Positions 25,217 through 31,867 of a DNA stretch of 40,222 nt are shown piece after piece. Each line of letters starts with the position of its first letter. The stretch's first letter is position 1. The position numbers and the translations under genes are program-made. Under the pieces are notes generated by a model. It saw nothing but the letters and a program-made list of their open reading frames with translations. It was not told where the DNA came from and ran no database searches. The stretch comes from a virus: positions 1 to 40,222 of IMG/VR virus record IMGVR_UViG_3300049855_000248; one strand, given 5' to 3'.

Positions 25217-25456
25217 TTATTTAATTCTCATCCCCAAATCTTTATTCCACCCGCTAATATCGTTACTGAATTCACGTAACTCCATACTAAATGATGCGGT
25301 GTTATAGGAGGATGATCCACTCCAAAGTCTTGCATGGTGGTATATCATCAGTAAATGCCCTATGCCACTAACGATGCCTAGTAATGAAGTTATGATCCAA
25401 GTATCCACACCCCCTCCTCCTTGAGGACTACTACTGATCATTAATAATGAAACCAT
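25217..25456 (-). CDS. Small membrane protein
   Basis: This 79-residue protein has a Gly-rich start (SSPQGGGGVD) and one clear membrane segment (TWIITSLLGIVSGIGHLLMI, residues about 19-38). A soluble C-terminal part follows. The strong AAGGAGGG site decides the start. Early phage membrane peptides of this kind often act on host envelope processes or superinfection, but no family is recognised. Confidence 0.7.
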   Translation of the reverse strand: MVSLLMISSSPQGGGGVDTWIITSLLGIVSGIGHLLMIYHHARLWSGSSSYNTASFSMELREFSNDISGWNKDLGMRIK

Positions 25457-25484
25457 ATTCCCTCCTTATTTCTATTTCAATATT

Positions 25485-25503
25485 ATTGAATATGTGCTGT
25501 ACC
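25485..25503. repeat. 19-base repeat, copy 2
   Basis: Identical to 25193-25211 and placed the same way, directly after a leftward stop (25504). An adjacent TTCAATATTATTGAA palindrome (about 25476-25490) overlaps it. Confidence 0.6.
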
Positions 25504-25743
25504 TTAATTAAATTTTATTAGGATATATATCAAGCACCCTATGAATGAAGAAAAATATGTTCCAATACTAAGGAATACAAATATTAGGAAATTCCTGTAT
25601 TCTTTATCCTTCTCTTCTTCTGTCATGTAGTACTCTCTCCAATACCACTTAATAAAGGCCTTTGATTTGAAAGGCTCCTTCCAATAGTTCTTGTGGCGCC
25701 ATTCTAATTCCGAAATGACTTCCACAGGAATCTGTTTATCCAT
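25504..25743 (-). CDS. Small protein with C-terminal membrane segment
   Basis: I place the start at ATG 25743 with AAGGAAG upstream; an ATG at 25758 is the alternative. The 79-residue product has a charged N-terminal part (ELEWRHKNYWKEPFKSKAF, MTEEEKDKEYRN) and a membrane segment near the end (FLIFVFLSIGTYFSSFIGCL). No family is recognised. It is packed closely with its neighbours. Confidence 0.65.
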   Translation of the reverse strand: MDKQIPVEVISELEWRHKNYWKEPFKSKAFIKWYWREYYMTEEEKDKEYRNFLIFVFLSIGTYFSSFIGCLIYILIKFN

Positions 25744-25758
25744 TGCTTCTTCCTTCAT

Positions 25759-25950
25759 TTATGTTATTGTGTCTCCCGTCTTGGTGAAGTCTTCAATTAT
25801 TTTCTTCCGTATCGATTCATTCACCATTACTTCTAGCTTCTTCATTTGATCCTTATCCACTTCGATCTCAATAGGCTCGCATTCCAGTCTTTTGCCGTCG
25901 CCCAGAACAAGTTCTACCTTTACCTCACTTGAACTTATTTTCTTATCCAT
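25759..25950 (-). CDS. 63-residue hypothetical protein
   Basis: The product (MDKKISSSEVKVELVLGDGK, RLECEPIEIEVDKDQMKKLE) is acidic with an N-terminal beta and a C-terminal helical part, ending KTGDTIT. GAGGAGA precedes the start, which overlaps the preceding stop. A 26-base segment covering its last codons recurs at 26512-26537. No family is recognised. Confidence 0.65.
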   Translation of the reverse strand: MDKKISSSEVKVELVLGDGKRLECEPIEIEVDKDQMKKLEVMVNESIRKKIIEDFTKTGDTIT

Positions 25951-26248
25951 TGCCTTTCTCCTCTTCCCAAATATTATCGAACGCTTCCGAGATGATATTT
26001 AAGGTTTGATTCCACTCTTCTACACCGAGCGCCTTATCTGGAATTCTGGATATAATGTTGTACATCCTACCCTCGATAGAGGGTGGCACAGTCACGTGCT
26101 GTCGGTCTGTTTGTACATCATATTCTATCAGACAGAACATTCTCGGAAAATTATTATCGTTAAAGAATATTTCCCCAAGTTTTATAGATAACCTTATTTC
26201 TGGTCCCTGTTTTCTATTCACAAATATGTATTCTTTTATGTTATGCAT
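25943..26248 (-). CDS. Hypothetical protein, accessory block
   Basis: This 101-residue protein (MHNIKEYIFVNRKQGPEIRL, NFPRMFCLIEYDVQTDRQHV, EWNQTLNIISEAFDNIWEEE) appears as a mixed alpha-beta soluble protein. GGAGAAGG precedes the ATG, and the end overlaps the next gene by 8 bases. No family is recognised. Confidence 0.68.
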   Translation of the reverse strand: MHNIKEYIFVNRKQGPEIRLSIKLGEIFFNDNNFPRMFCLIEYDVQTDRQHVTVPPSIEGRMYNIISRIPDKALGVEEWNQTLNIISEAFDNIWEEEKGNG

Positions 26249-26258
26249 TGCCTTCTCC

Positions 26259-26495
26259 TTATCTTTTCTTGATGGCTTGACTATATTGAACTAATCGGGA
26301 CGAAAGACTGGGTTTATGTTTTCTTGTCGCCAACTTAAAAAGTTGGACCAACAATAACACTACAATTACTGCCGCCCAAGTAATCCATATAGGAGAGGTT
26401 ACCCACCACCAACTCCATGTGCCAACTACTCCAATGTTAGCAAGCTTCAAGGTAAGAAAGACTATAAAAAGTAGTCCAAACATTGTTATCTTCAT
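26259..26495 (-). CDS. Two-helix membrane protein
   Basis: The 78-residue product has two membrane segments (MFGLLFIVFLTLKLANIGVV, about 5-24, and SPIWITWAAVIVVLLLVQLF, about 34-53) and a basic C-terminus (KLATRKHKPSLSSR). GAAGGAGA precedes the start. The topology resembles small phage inner-membrane proteins. A holin cannot be excluded, but a better holin candidate lies at 39061-39348. Confidence 0.68.
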   Translation of the reverse strand: MKITMFGLLFIVFLTLKLANIGVVGTWSWWWVTSPIWITWAAVIVVLLLVQLFKLATRKHKPSLSSRLVQYSQAIKKR

Positions 26496-26511
26496 TTGTA
26501 TTCTCCTTCAA

Positions 26512-26537
26512 TTATGTTATTGTGTCTCCCGTCTTGG
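26512..26537 (-). repeat. 26-base repeat with gene-end remnant
   Basis: These 26 bases are identical to 25759-25784, the 3' end of the 63-residue gene. Read on the minus strand they encode PKTGDTIT and a stop, preceded by LLKEKVDGDSKKS without a convincing start. The segment 26496-26600 therefore holds the tail of a duplicated, decayed gene. Confidence 0.6.
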
Positions 26538-26600
26538 GGCTCTTCTTTGAATCCCCGTCTACCTTCTCTTTCAATAAGTATAATTTTTATCTCTTTAAGT

Positions 26601-26954
26601 TCATGAATCTCGAATATCTACCCATTTACAAGGTTTGTTTTCTTTGTAATGTATTTTATATTGCTCATTTATAAATATATTCCATATTGAGGATACGAGA
26701 CCATATCCATTTGGCAGATTAGGGGCGTTTGTATATGACTTAGATATTATACCTTTTACTTCTTTCCCTTTAGATATTAAATAAACTCGATACCACGTAC
26801 GGGACTCCAATTTTCCTTCATCTAAACCACCAGCACCAATAATATTGATGTCAACTTTTTCGTGTATGTCTTGGAATTCTCCGACTCTCTTTGCTATAAT
26901 GATTAATTCATAATCACTATTGACATATACCCGTAGTCCTTCTGATGTTAACAT
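26601..26954 (-). CDS. Hypothetical protein, accessory block
   Basis: The start is ATG 26954 with GAGAGG upstream, inside the end of the preceding gene (38-base overlap). The 117-residue product (MLTSEGLRVYVNSDYELIII, VDINIIGAGGLDEGKLESR, TWYRVYLISKGKEVKGIISK) is mainly beta at the start and contains a Gly-rich turn. No family is recognised. Confidence 0.65.
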   Translation of the reverse strand: MLTSEGLRVYVNSDYELIIIAKRVGEFQDIHEKVDINIIGAGGLDEGKLESRTWYRVYLISKGKEVKGIISKSYTNAPNLPNGYGLVSSIWNIFINEQYKIHYKENKPCKWVDIRDS

Positions 26955-27552
26955 TGTCTTTCCTCTCAATTATGTTATAATAAACTTTGTCACAAACGGC
27001 CGAATCCTTATAATATTTAAACATGGCAGAAGGAACTATCCACACATCCATGTATGCCGTGACATTTCTTCCGAAATTCACAAATTTTACCAACACTTCT
27101 TCAACATCATAAGAAACACCCTCACGCGTTGCTTTATCTTTTCTGAGATAAATACTATCTATTGGGTGTCCATATTTTCTATATATATATATCTTGATAT
27201 CATCCTTCTTATATAATTTCTGTGTAACAACACCGTGCTCAACAACTCCATACTTCATCACCCACTCCTCCCTGAGTGGTGGCCAGATACGATTCTTATC
27301 CACAATCCATTCTCTACACTCCATTTCTAATATCCCCCACTCAATGTCATCTGGTATTTCAAAAATCTCTAAGTCAGAATGGGCGGCTGGCGACGCATAT
27401 TTCCCCATTTCTTCCAATACCTGAATTAACTGTTTAGAATCACGTGGAATACAACCATCCTCATCTACAATTCCTCCAAGCTCCTCATAACGCGCTATGG
27501 CTTCTTCTGTTAGGCTAAATCCACCATAGGTACTAATAGCTATTTTACTCAT
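26917..27552 (-). CDS. Conserved phage protein of unknown function
   Basis: The first 90 residues of this 211-residue protein (KIAISTYGGFSLTEEAIARY, IPRDSKQLIQVLEEMG, SDLEIFEIPDDIEWGILEME) match a widespread uncharacterised family recalled from phages and bacteria (YGGFxLSxEAIxRYxEL ... EIPDDVEW). The family core usually ends near EWI. Here about 120 extra residues follow, with two beta-rich stretches. GGAGGGGG precedes the start. Function unknown. Confidence 0.75.
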   Translation of the reverse strand: MSKIAISTYGGFSLTEEAIARYEELGGIVDEDGCIPRDSKQLIQVLEEMGKYASPAAHSDLEIFEIPDDIEWGILEMECREWIVDKNRIWPPLREEWVMKYGVVEHGVVTQKLYKKDDIKIYIYRKYGHPIDSIYLRKDKATREGVSYDVEEVLVKFVNFGRNVTAYMDVWIVPSAMFKYYKDSAVCDKVYYNIIERKDNVNIRRTTGICQ

Positions 27553-27854
27553 ACCCCCTCCTTATTTAAGTAAGCTATTTCTTCGTCTATCGAGTCAATT
27601 ACCGAGTTAGGGAAAACAACCCCGCGCTCTCTAAGCCATAGCAATCTGTCTTTAAATTCTTGTAAAGTTTTTTCAAGAAATCTATACTTGCCTTCCACAT
27701 TATAAAGCATATCTATTCGATACCCCCCTTCAATGGACTCATAACAATAAACATCACATCTCCTGATCGCTGAGTTTGCATATTCAGGATATTTCAGATT
27801 TTCACCACTTGACCACCTACAGTACGACATAACCTTCCCTATTATCTCTTTCAT
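27549..27854 (-). CDS. Hypothetical protein, accessory block
   Basis: I choose ATG 27854 (MKEIIGKVMSYCRWSSGENL), with GGTGG upstream; it lies within the last 38 bases of the preceding gene. The 101-residue product has a beta-rich middle (RRCDVYCYESIEGGYRIDML) and a helical C-terminus (EKTLQEFKDRLLWLRERGV). The stop overlaps the following start. No family is recognised. Confidence 0.67.
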   Translation of the reverse strand: MKEIIGKVMSYCRWSSGENLKYPEYANSAIRRCDVYCYESIEGGYRIDMLYNVEGKYRFLEKTLQEFKDRLLWLRERGVVFPNSVIDSIDEEIAYLNKEGV

Positions 27855-28155
27855 AAAAACCACCAACTAAACCCTGTACTGTTGTGCCGGTCTTATTAAT
27901 GCGAATAAGTCTTCCAGCCCAGTCGTCTTCGTCTTTATAAAAATTAAATTTAACACCAGCTATAACCTTCAGCTCAATATTTTCTTCCTCTCCTTCCAGA
28001 AGGAAGTTAACACTCCCACTTTCTGATGCCGTAAACCAGCATAAAGGCTCATCAAAATTCTTATGATCATCAGGAGTAATCGCAATAACTCTCTCTTTTA
28101 TGGTGAGTAGCTGATGGAGATACTTGAGATTATTAGCGCTAATTCTTCTACTCAT
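27817..28155 (-). CDS. Hypothetical protein, accessory block
   Basis: This 112-residue protein (MSRRISANNLKYLHQLLTIK, PLCWFTASESGSVNFLLEGE, LIRINKTGTTVQGLVGGFYE) appears beta-rich after an N-terminal helix. CTGGAGGG precedes the ATG, and the start overlaps the previous stop by 4 bases. No family is recognised. Confidence 0.67.
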   Translation of the reverse strand: MSRRISANNLKYLHQLLTIKERVIAITPDDHKNFDEPLCWFTASESGSVNFLLEGEEENIELKVIAGVKFNFYKDEDDWAGRLIRINKTGTTVQGLVGGFYERDNREGYVVL

Positions 28156-28349
28156 ACGCCCTCCAGATCTTCTATGTACCCCAAAGGCCTAACAGCATCA
28201 ATATCTATAACATTGTACGTTTGGTGCGTATCCGACGTATACCTTCTGATGTGCTCATCTAATATTTCCCAATCTTCAACAAGTTCTTCTAAAGAATTAC
28301 CGGAACTAACAAAATCATTATCCATGTCATATCTGATAAACCTACTCAC
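28152..28349 (-). CDS. Small protein, paralog of the 28847-29053 product
   Basis: This 65-residue protein starts at GTG 28349, with AAGGAGGG immediately before it. It reads MSRFIRYDMDNDFVSSGNSL, EELVEDWEILDEHIRRY, NVIDIDAVRPLGYIED. The order RYD-(x)-D-xxxxxNSxEEL ... IDID ... GYI is shared with the gene at 28847-29053, so the two are probably duplicated copies. No known family is recognised. Confidence 0.66.
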   Translation of the reverse strand: MSRFIRYDMDNDFVSSGNSLEELVEDWEILDEHIRRYTSDTHQTYNVIDIDAVRPLGYIEDLEGV

Positions 28350-28542
28350 ACCCCCTCCTTATTTCCATTTCAACAATTCGCTTTCCATTTATCTTACAAT
28401 CTTTCTTGAGTTCCTTCATAACGCTCTTGGCTCGCTCCATGCTACGTACAGGCAAAGCGTAGTAACTACCATCATCATATTTATGGTAGACATAATATAA
28501 TCCGTCTAAAGGTTTGCGGTTGTATTTAACTTTCTCGCTCAT
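28342..28542 (-). CDS. 66-residue hypothetical protein
   Basis: The product (MSEKVKYNRKPLDGLYYVYH, KYDDGSYYALPVRSMERAKS, VMKELKKDCKINGKRIVEME) is basic, with an N-terminal beta and a C-terminal helical part. AAAGGAAA precedes the ATG, and both ends overlap neighbours by a few bases. No family is recognised. Confidence 0.66.
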   Translation of the reverse strand: MSEKVKYNRKPLDGLYYVYHKYDDGSYYALPVRSMERAKSVMKELKKDCKINGKRIVEMEIRRGCE

Positions 28543-28850
28543 TTTCCTTTAACCCTAAATATATAATGACCCCCTCGGCGTGACTGCTCCCAGCACATAA
28601 GCCAAAACATCATATTTTTTCTCATTGCTCCGATGATGTCCTCGTTCCCGCTCCATCCACCGGTTGAAACATCATAATTGATATACGCACGCCCGAAGTC
28701 ATCAACTATTTCCGCCTCGTTCCAACCCCATTCGGCTTGCCACCAAATATCTTTCACATAGCCCATAAGTTCTTTAAAGTCAGTATGCCCCTTATCACAT
28801 GGCCAGTTCTTTATCGTCTCTAACTCTTCGTCTGTTGGGTATTCACTCAT
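28539..28850 (-). CDS. Conserved Trp-rich phage protein of unknown function
   Basis: This 103-residue protein has the pattern TIKNWPCDKGHTDFKELMGY, IWWQAEWGWNE, YDVSTGGWSGNEDIIGAMRK, MFWLMCWEQSRRGGHYIFRV. I recognise this as a conserved uncharacterised family seen in many phages of proteobacteria and actinobacteria (STGGWSGNE ... W...SRRGGHY). The Trp/Arg-rich core is well preserved. Function unknown. It overlaps neighbours at both ends. Confidence 0.75.
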   Translation of the reverse strand: MSEYPTDEELETIKNWPCDKGHTDFKELMGYVKDIWWQAEWGWNEAEIVDDFGRAYINYDVSTGGWSGNEDIIGAMRKNMMFWLMCWEQSRRGGHYIFRVKGK

Positions 28851-29053
28851 ATAAACTTCCTCTCACAAGTATTTAAAATATATCCAACATATTTGAGCCT
28901 ATGATTTGCTGTGTGGTCAATTATATAAATGTCATTAACGAGCATTAATGATCGTGAGTCAATAAACTCTCCTTGAGACAAAAGCTCATCTATTGTATTC
29001 GCTGATCTGACTAGGATGTCAGATTTGTCGTATCTGTTGTATCTTGCTTTCAT
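28847..29053 (-). CDS. Small protein, paralog of the 28152-28349 product
   Basis: The 68-residue product reads MKARYNRYDKSDILVRSANT, IDELLSQGEFIDSRSLMLV, DIYIIDHTANHRLKYVGYIL. It shares RYD-x-SD, NTIDEL, IID and YVGYI with the 65-residue gene at 28152-28349. Its start overlaps the preceding stop by one base. No family is recognised. Confidence 0.66.
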   Translation of the reverse strand: MKARYNRYDKSDILVRSANTIDELLSQGEFIDSRSLMLVNDIYIIDHTANHRLKYVGYILNTCERKFI

Positions 29054-29637
29054 TATATCTTTTCCATTGATAAAAGAGATTTCATAGCAGCAATTGCGTT
29101 ATAAGTTAATTGACGTTGCCATGCCTTATTACGCGGGGACCATTTAAATCCTCTGCTTTTTAAAGTGGCAATCATTTGCTGATCAGGCTTATCATCGAAG
29201 AAAAGTTTCAGCCTATTGTCATCACTATCTTGTAAAACACGAATACCATTTATAATATATTCTTCTTTTGCAATCCCCTGCCTAATCTCTTTTCTTGGCT
29301 TCGGAGATGGCTCACGAACTTTTTCGATAAATTCTAACATTTTTTTCGTAGCATTATGTTCAAATAGATTCAGTTTATTCATGCGAGCAACAGGAAAATT
29401 AGCAGATCCCGTAATCATGACAGAATAACAACGCCCGTTTGCAACAAGTCTTTTAACAAACAAATTACTAAACTTTTCTATTGCCCACTCATTACCTGTA
29501 TCTATGAACTCTTTGCATATATTATCATATTCTTCGCATTCTCGAATAGCGCTCTTTTCAGGGGAAAAGCTGCTTCCTCTATAAGCATGATAGGCTAAAT
29601 CATAGTACTTATGTTTTATATTCCCTTCTTTCTCCAT
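29053..29637 (-). CDS. Hypothetical protein with a plasmid/phage 'RGFKWSP' C-terminal domain
   Basis: The start is ATG 29637, with AAGGAG 8 bases upstream and within the transcript of the 29661-29718 promoter. The 194-residue product contains YHAYRGSSFSPEKSAIRECE and GRCYSVMITGSANFPVARMN. Its C-terminal module is LKLFFDDKPDQQMIATLKSR then GFKWSPRNKAWQRQLTYNA. This combination is common in mobile-element and phage proteins of unknown function. It is the first gene of an accessory operon. Confidence 0.72.
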   Translation of the reverse strand: MEKEGNIKHKYYDLAYHAYRGSSFSPEKSAIRECEEYDNICKEFIDTGNEWAIEKFSNLFVKRLVANGRCYSVMITGSANFPVARMNKLNLFEHNATKKMLEFIEKVREPSPKPRKEIRQGIAKEEYIINGIRVLQDSDDNRLKLFFDDKPDQQMIATLKSRGFKWSPRNKAWQRQLTYNAIAAMKSLLSMEKI

Positions 29638-29660
29638 CTTACGGCTCCTTTTTGAATTGA

Positions 29661-29718
29661 TTAATGACCTTGTAAGCACATTGTATACAATGTGCTTCAC
29701 GTTGTCAATATCTTTTTT
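29661..29718 (-). promoter_or_regulatory. Promoter with palindromic operator, copy A
   Basis: On the minus strand TTGACA (29703-29708) and TACAAT (29680-29685) are exactly 17 bases apart. A perfect 24-base palindrome at 29674-29697 (half-site AAGCACATTGTA) covers the -10 and start region, an arrangement for repression. The whole 58 bases recur identically at 31323-31380. It should drive the operon beginning at 29637. Confidence 0.78.
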
Positions 29719-29738
29719 CAAAAAAATTCCAACAATAT

Positions 29739-30089
29739 TTATTTCCAGATTATGTTATCAAAACCAAGGCAACCTTTAAGCAACTCCCTGTTGCTTTCGG
29801 TATCCGTAAATACCGCAAAGCTTAAGTCCGCCCCGAATAGGTTAGCCCCCATTATGTCCGCCTCCCTTAAGTCCGCCCCCATTAAATCCGCCTCACTTAA
29901 GTCCGCAAAGCGTAAGTCCGCCTCCCTTAAATTAGCCCCCATTATGTCCGCCTCGCTTAAGTATGCCCCGCCTAGGTCCGCCCCCATTAAATCCGCCTCC
30001 ATTAGGTCCGCCCTTGTCCCCTCACTTTTATTAGACTCGACCCACTTCTTATGCTCTGCCAATATCTTATCTAGTGTTTCTTGTTTCAT
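29739..30089 (-). CDS. Pentapeptide-repeat protein
   Basis: The 116-residue product has about fourteen A(D/N)Lxx pentapeptides between residues 26 and 100 (ADLMEADLMGADLGGAYLSE and on). They would form a right-handed quadrilateral beta helix. The DNA shows a matching 15-base periodicity. An N-terminal helix (MKQETLDKILAEHKKWVES) precedes it. Some family members mimic DNA and inhibit gyrase, but most have unknown roles. It follows AAGGAGC in a glycosyltransferase-led operon. Confidence 0.9.
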   Translation of the reverse strand: MKQETLDKILAEHKKWVESNKSEGTRADLMEADLMGADLGGAYLSEADIMGANLREADLRFADLSEADLMGADLREADIMGANLFGADLSFAVFTDTESNRELLKGCLGFDNIIWK

Positions 30090-30109
30090 CTTATTGCTCC
30101 TTTTTAACC

Positions 30110-30325
30110 CTAAATATATTCTTTCAATGGGCGGTATAATTCAGATGGATCATAGTAAGAGAACGCCTCAAAAAACTTTCCTTCTAGCTCATCGTACCAA
30201 CAAAGTTTTCCATCTTTCTTTGATCGCACTAGATAGCAATATTCATCCGAAGGGCTATATTGGTATATCGGACCATCCTCCCCTCCTTCATTGGGCGCTT
30301 TCAGTTTAGTGAGTATAGTTCTCAT
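30110..30325 (-). CDS. 71-residue hypothetical protein
   Basis: The product (MRTILTKLKAPNEGGEDGPI, YQYSPSDEYCYLVRSKKDGK, LCWYDELEGKFFEAFSYYDP) is Tyr-rich and beta-type. GGAG precedes its ATG and it lies one base from the glycosyltransferase stop, so the two are cotranscribed. No family is recognised. Confidence 0.66.
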   Translation of the reverse strand: MRTILTKLKAPNEGGEDGPIYQYSPSDEYCYLVRSKKDGKLCWYDELEGKFFEAFSYYDPSELYRPLKEYI

Positions 30326-30326
30326 T

Positions 30327-31244
30327 TTACTTCTCCTCTTTAAATTTATAAGGCAACGGCCTCCACGGAGTTAATCCCATGATAGAACCTGCCGCAAAAA
30401 CAAGCTTGTTGATTCCCTTAATAGCAACAGAAAAAGCGGCTCTTTTTCCACCAATAATACACACAGGAGATATAACTATAAGAACGATCCCCATAAATAA
30501 CCTTTTAGCAACCTTTCCGGCCCTTTCTACAACAGCAGCTTTTCCTTCCCTGCGCATAATTCCATACATATTAACTGCCGCGCGCCAATAACTCCTCCAA
30601 ATATACGCTTTAAAAGTTTGTCTCTCTTTTGGCACTTCTTCGTATATATTCGCGTGTGCGCAGTAAATAATCCTCTCACCATTATCAATCGCACGAAGGA
30701 AAAAATCCGTATCTTCACCGCCCGTATAATTATAAGCCTCATCAAATCTTATGCGCAAAAAGACATCGCGATTTATCATGACATTATTTGTACATGCGCA
30801 ATCCATATCTTTCCCATTCTCTGGCCATTTCGGCTCTTTAATCCACAAATTACTATTACTATTACCACTCTTTATATAAGAGATATGCCCATGAAATATA
30901 TTAACGCGATCATATTTATTCTGCATTGAAAACAAATTCTCTAACCAATCTTTAGAAACCCACGTATCATCATCAATAAAGATAAGCCAATCTCTTTTGT
31001 TCTCTACACAGTAGTCAATTGCTTTATTCCTAGCATATGACAGCCCTATCTTTGGCTCCCAAAGATACAGAATTCTATCACTACATGATGCTGATTCTTG
31101 CAAAACTTCCTTGGTGTTCATTATAAGAATTACGTTACATTCTACATTATATGGCAACACCACTTTCTTTAAACTACTAAGGCATCTTTCAAGCATTTCA
31201 GGCCTTTTTCCTGCCGTGCAAATAGCTACTGTTGCTTTTATCAT
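30327..31244 (-). CDS. Glycosyltransferase family 2 (GT-A fold)
   Basis: This 305-residue protein begins with a GT2 fold (MIKATVAICTAGKRPEMLER). It has Asp-Asp-Asp at 91-93 (LIFIDDDTWV), the metal- and nucleotide-sugar-binding site. It also has a GGED motif at 175-178 (NYTGGEDTDFF) providing the likely catalytic acid. Hydrophobic residues at about 246-265 (LFMGIVLIVISPVCIIG) and a closing YKFKEEK suggest inner-membrane association. Phage-carried enzymes of this type often modify host surface glycans and block superinfection. It starts just after a 26-residue leader. Confidence 0.88.
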   Translation of the reverse strand: MIKATVAICTAGKRPEMLERCLSSLKKVVLPYNVECNVILIMNTKEVLQESASCSDRILYLWEPKIGLSYARNKAIDYCVENKRDWLIFIDDDTWVSKDWLENLFSMQNKYDRVNIFHGHISYIKSGNSNSNLWIKEPKWPENGKDMDCACTNNVMINRDVFLRIRFDEAYNYTGGEDTDFFLRAIDNGERIIYCAHANIYEEVPKERQTFKAYIWRSYWRAAVNMYGIMRREGKAAVVERAGKVAKRLFMGIVLIVISPVCIIGGKRAAFSVAIKGINKLVFAAGSIMGLTPWRPLPYKFKEEK

Positions 31245-31321
31245 TTATCTCTCCTTATCTTCACCCAATCTCCATATGTTCCAATTTTCCACTCTCTAAT
31301 TATTCCTAACTCTTTTTCCAT
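31241..31321 (-). CDS. 26-residue leader peptide coupled to the glycosyltransferase
   Basis: ATG 31321 opens a frame (MEKELGIIREWKIGTYGDWV, KIRRDK) whose TGA overlaps the glycosyltransferase ATG (ATGA). AAGG lies 9 bases before it, just below promoter copy B. Its first residues (MEKE) match those of the gene at 29637 below promoter copy A. It is either a coupling leader or the stump left after a promoter-gene duplication. Confidence 0.5.
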   Translation of the reverse strand: MEKELGIIREWKIGTYGDWVKIRRDK

Positions 31322-31322
31322 C

Positions 31323-31380
31323 TTAATGACCTTGTAAGCACATTGTATACAATGTGCTTCACGTTGTCAATATCTTTTTT
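31323..31380 (-). promoter_or_regulatory. Promoter with palindromic operator, copy B
   Basis: This is identical over 58 bases to copy A. TTGACA (31365-31370) and TACAAT (31342-31347) are 17 bases apart, and the 24-base palindrome is at 31336-31359. It should drive the leader, glycosyltransferase, 71-residue and pentapeptide genes. Its upstream end meets the stop codon of the ankyrin gene. Confidence 0.78.
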
Positions 31381-31820
31381 TAAAATAATTGCATTAATTC
31401 GAGGTTTCCGCATCTTTTGGCATATGATCTATAGGTAATAATTCTATCAGAATCTAAGAAGTCGCGAGCTTCTATCATCGCCTTACATATATCATATTGA
31501 TTATTAGTAACTGCAAGCATGAATGCAGACACTACCGCAACTCTTTCATCAGTTAATAGCAACTTGACCATTTCTATACTGTTATTTCCAACTGCCCTAT
31601 GTATTGCATAATTATATCTTGCGGATGGATCTGATCGGCCCTCATTCATAAGATATTCGACAACATTATATTTGTCCGCAATAGCTGCCATTCGCAATGC
31701 ATAGCTATCATTAAAAGAAGGATCAAAGCCGCCATTTTCTATTAGTGCCATGATCATACTTAGATTTCCATCCAACGCCATGGCACCTAAATAATACTCT
31801 TGCACTTGATAATGTATCAT
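31380..31820 (-). CDS. Ankyrin-repeat protein
   Basis: The 146-residue product carries about four ankyrin-like repeats with the xxALxxAAxxGxxxxVxxLL pattern: GAMALDGNLSMIMALIENGG, YALRMAAIADKYNVVEYLM, YAIHRAVGNNSIEMVKLLL and FMLAVTNNQYDICKAMIEA. Such repeats mediate protein binding; in host-associated bacteria they can be effectors. No secretion signal is visible. The ribosome site is weak. Its 5' side is divergent from the small protein at 31868. Confidence 0.82.
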   Translation of the reverse strand: MIHYQVQEYYLGAMALDGNLSMIMALIENGGFDPSFNDSYALRMAAIADKYNVVEYLMNEGRSDPSARYNYAIHRAVGNNSIEMVKLLLTDERVAVVSAFMLAVTNNQYDICKAMIEARDFLDSDRIITYRSYAKRCGNLELMQLF

Positions 31821-31867
31821 GTATATATTCGCATATTATCTTATATAAAAAGGTGATTTATTTTATT

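Noticed and set aside
29800-30020. CRISPR-like short repeats
   Set aside because: The roughly 15-base periodic repeats are codons of the pentapeptide protein, in frame, with no spacers.
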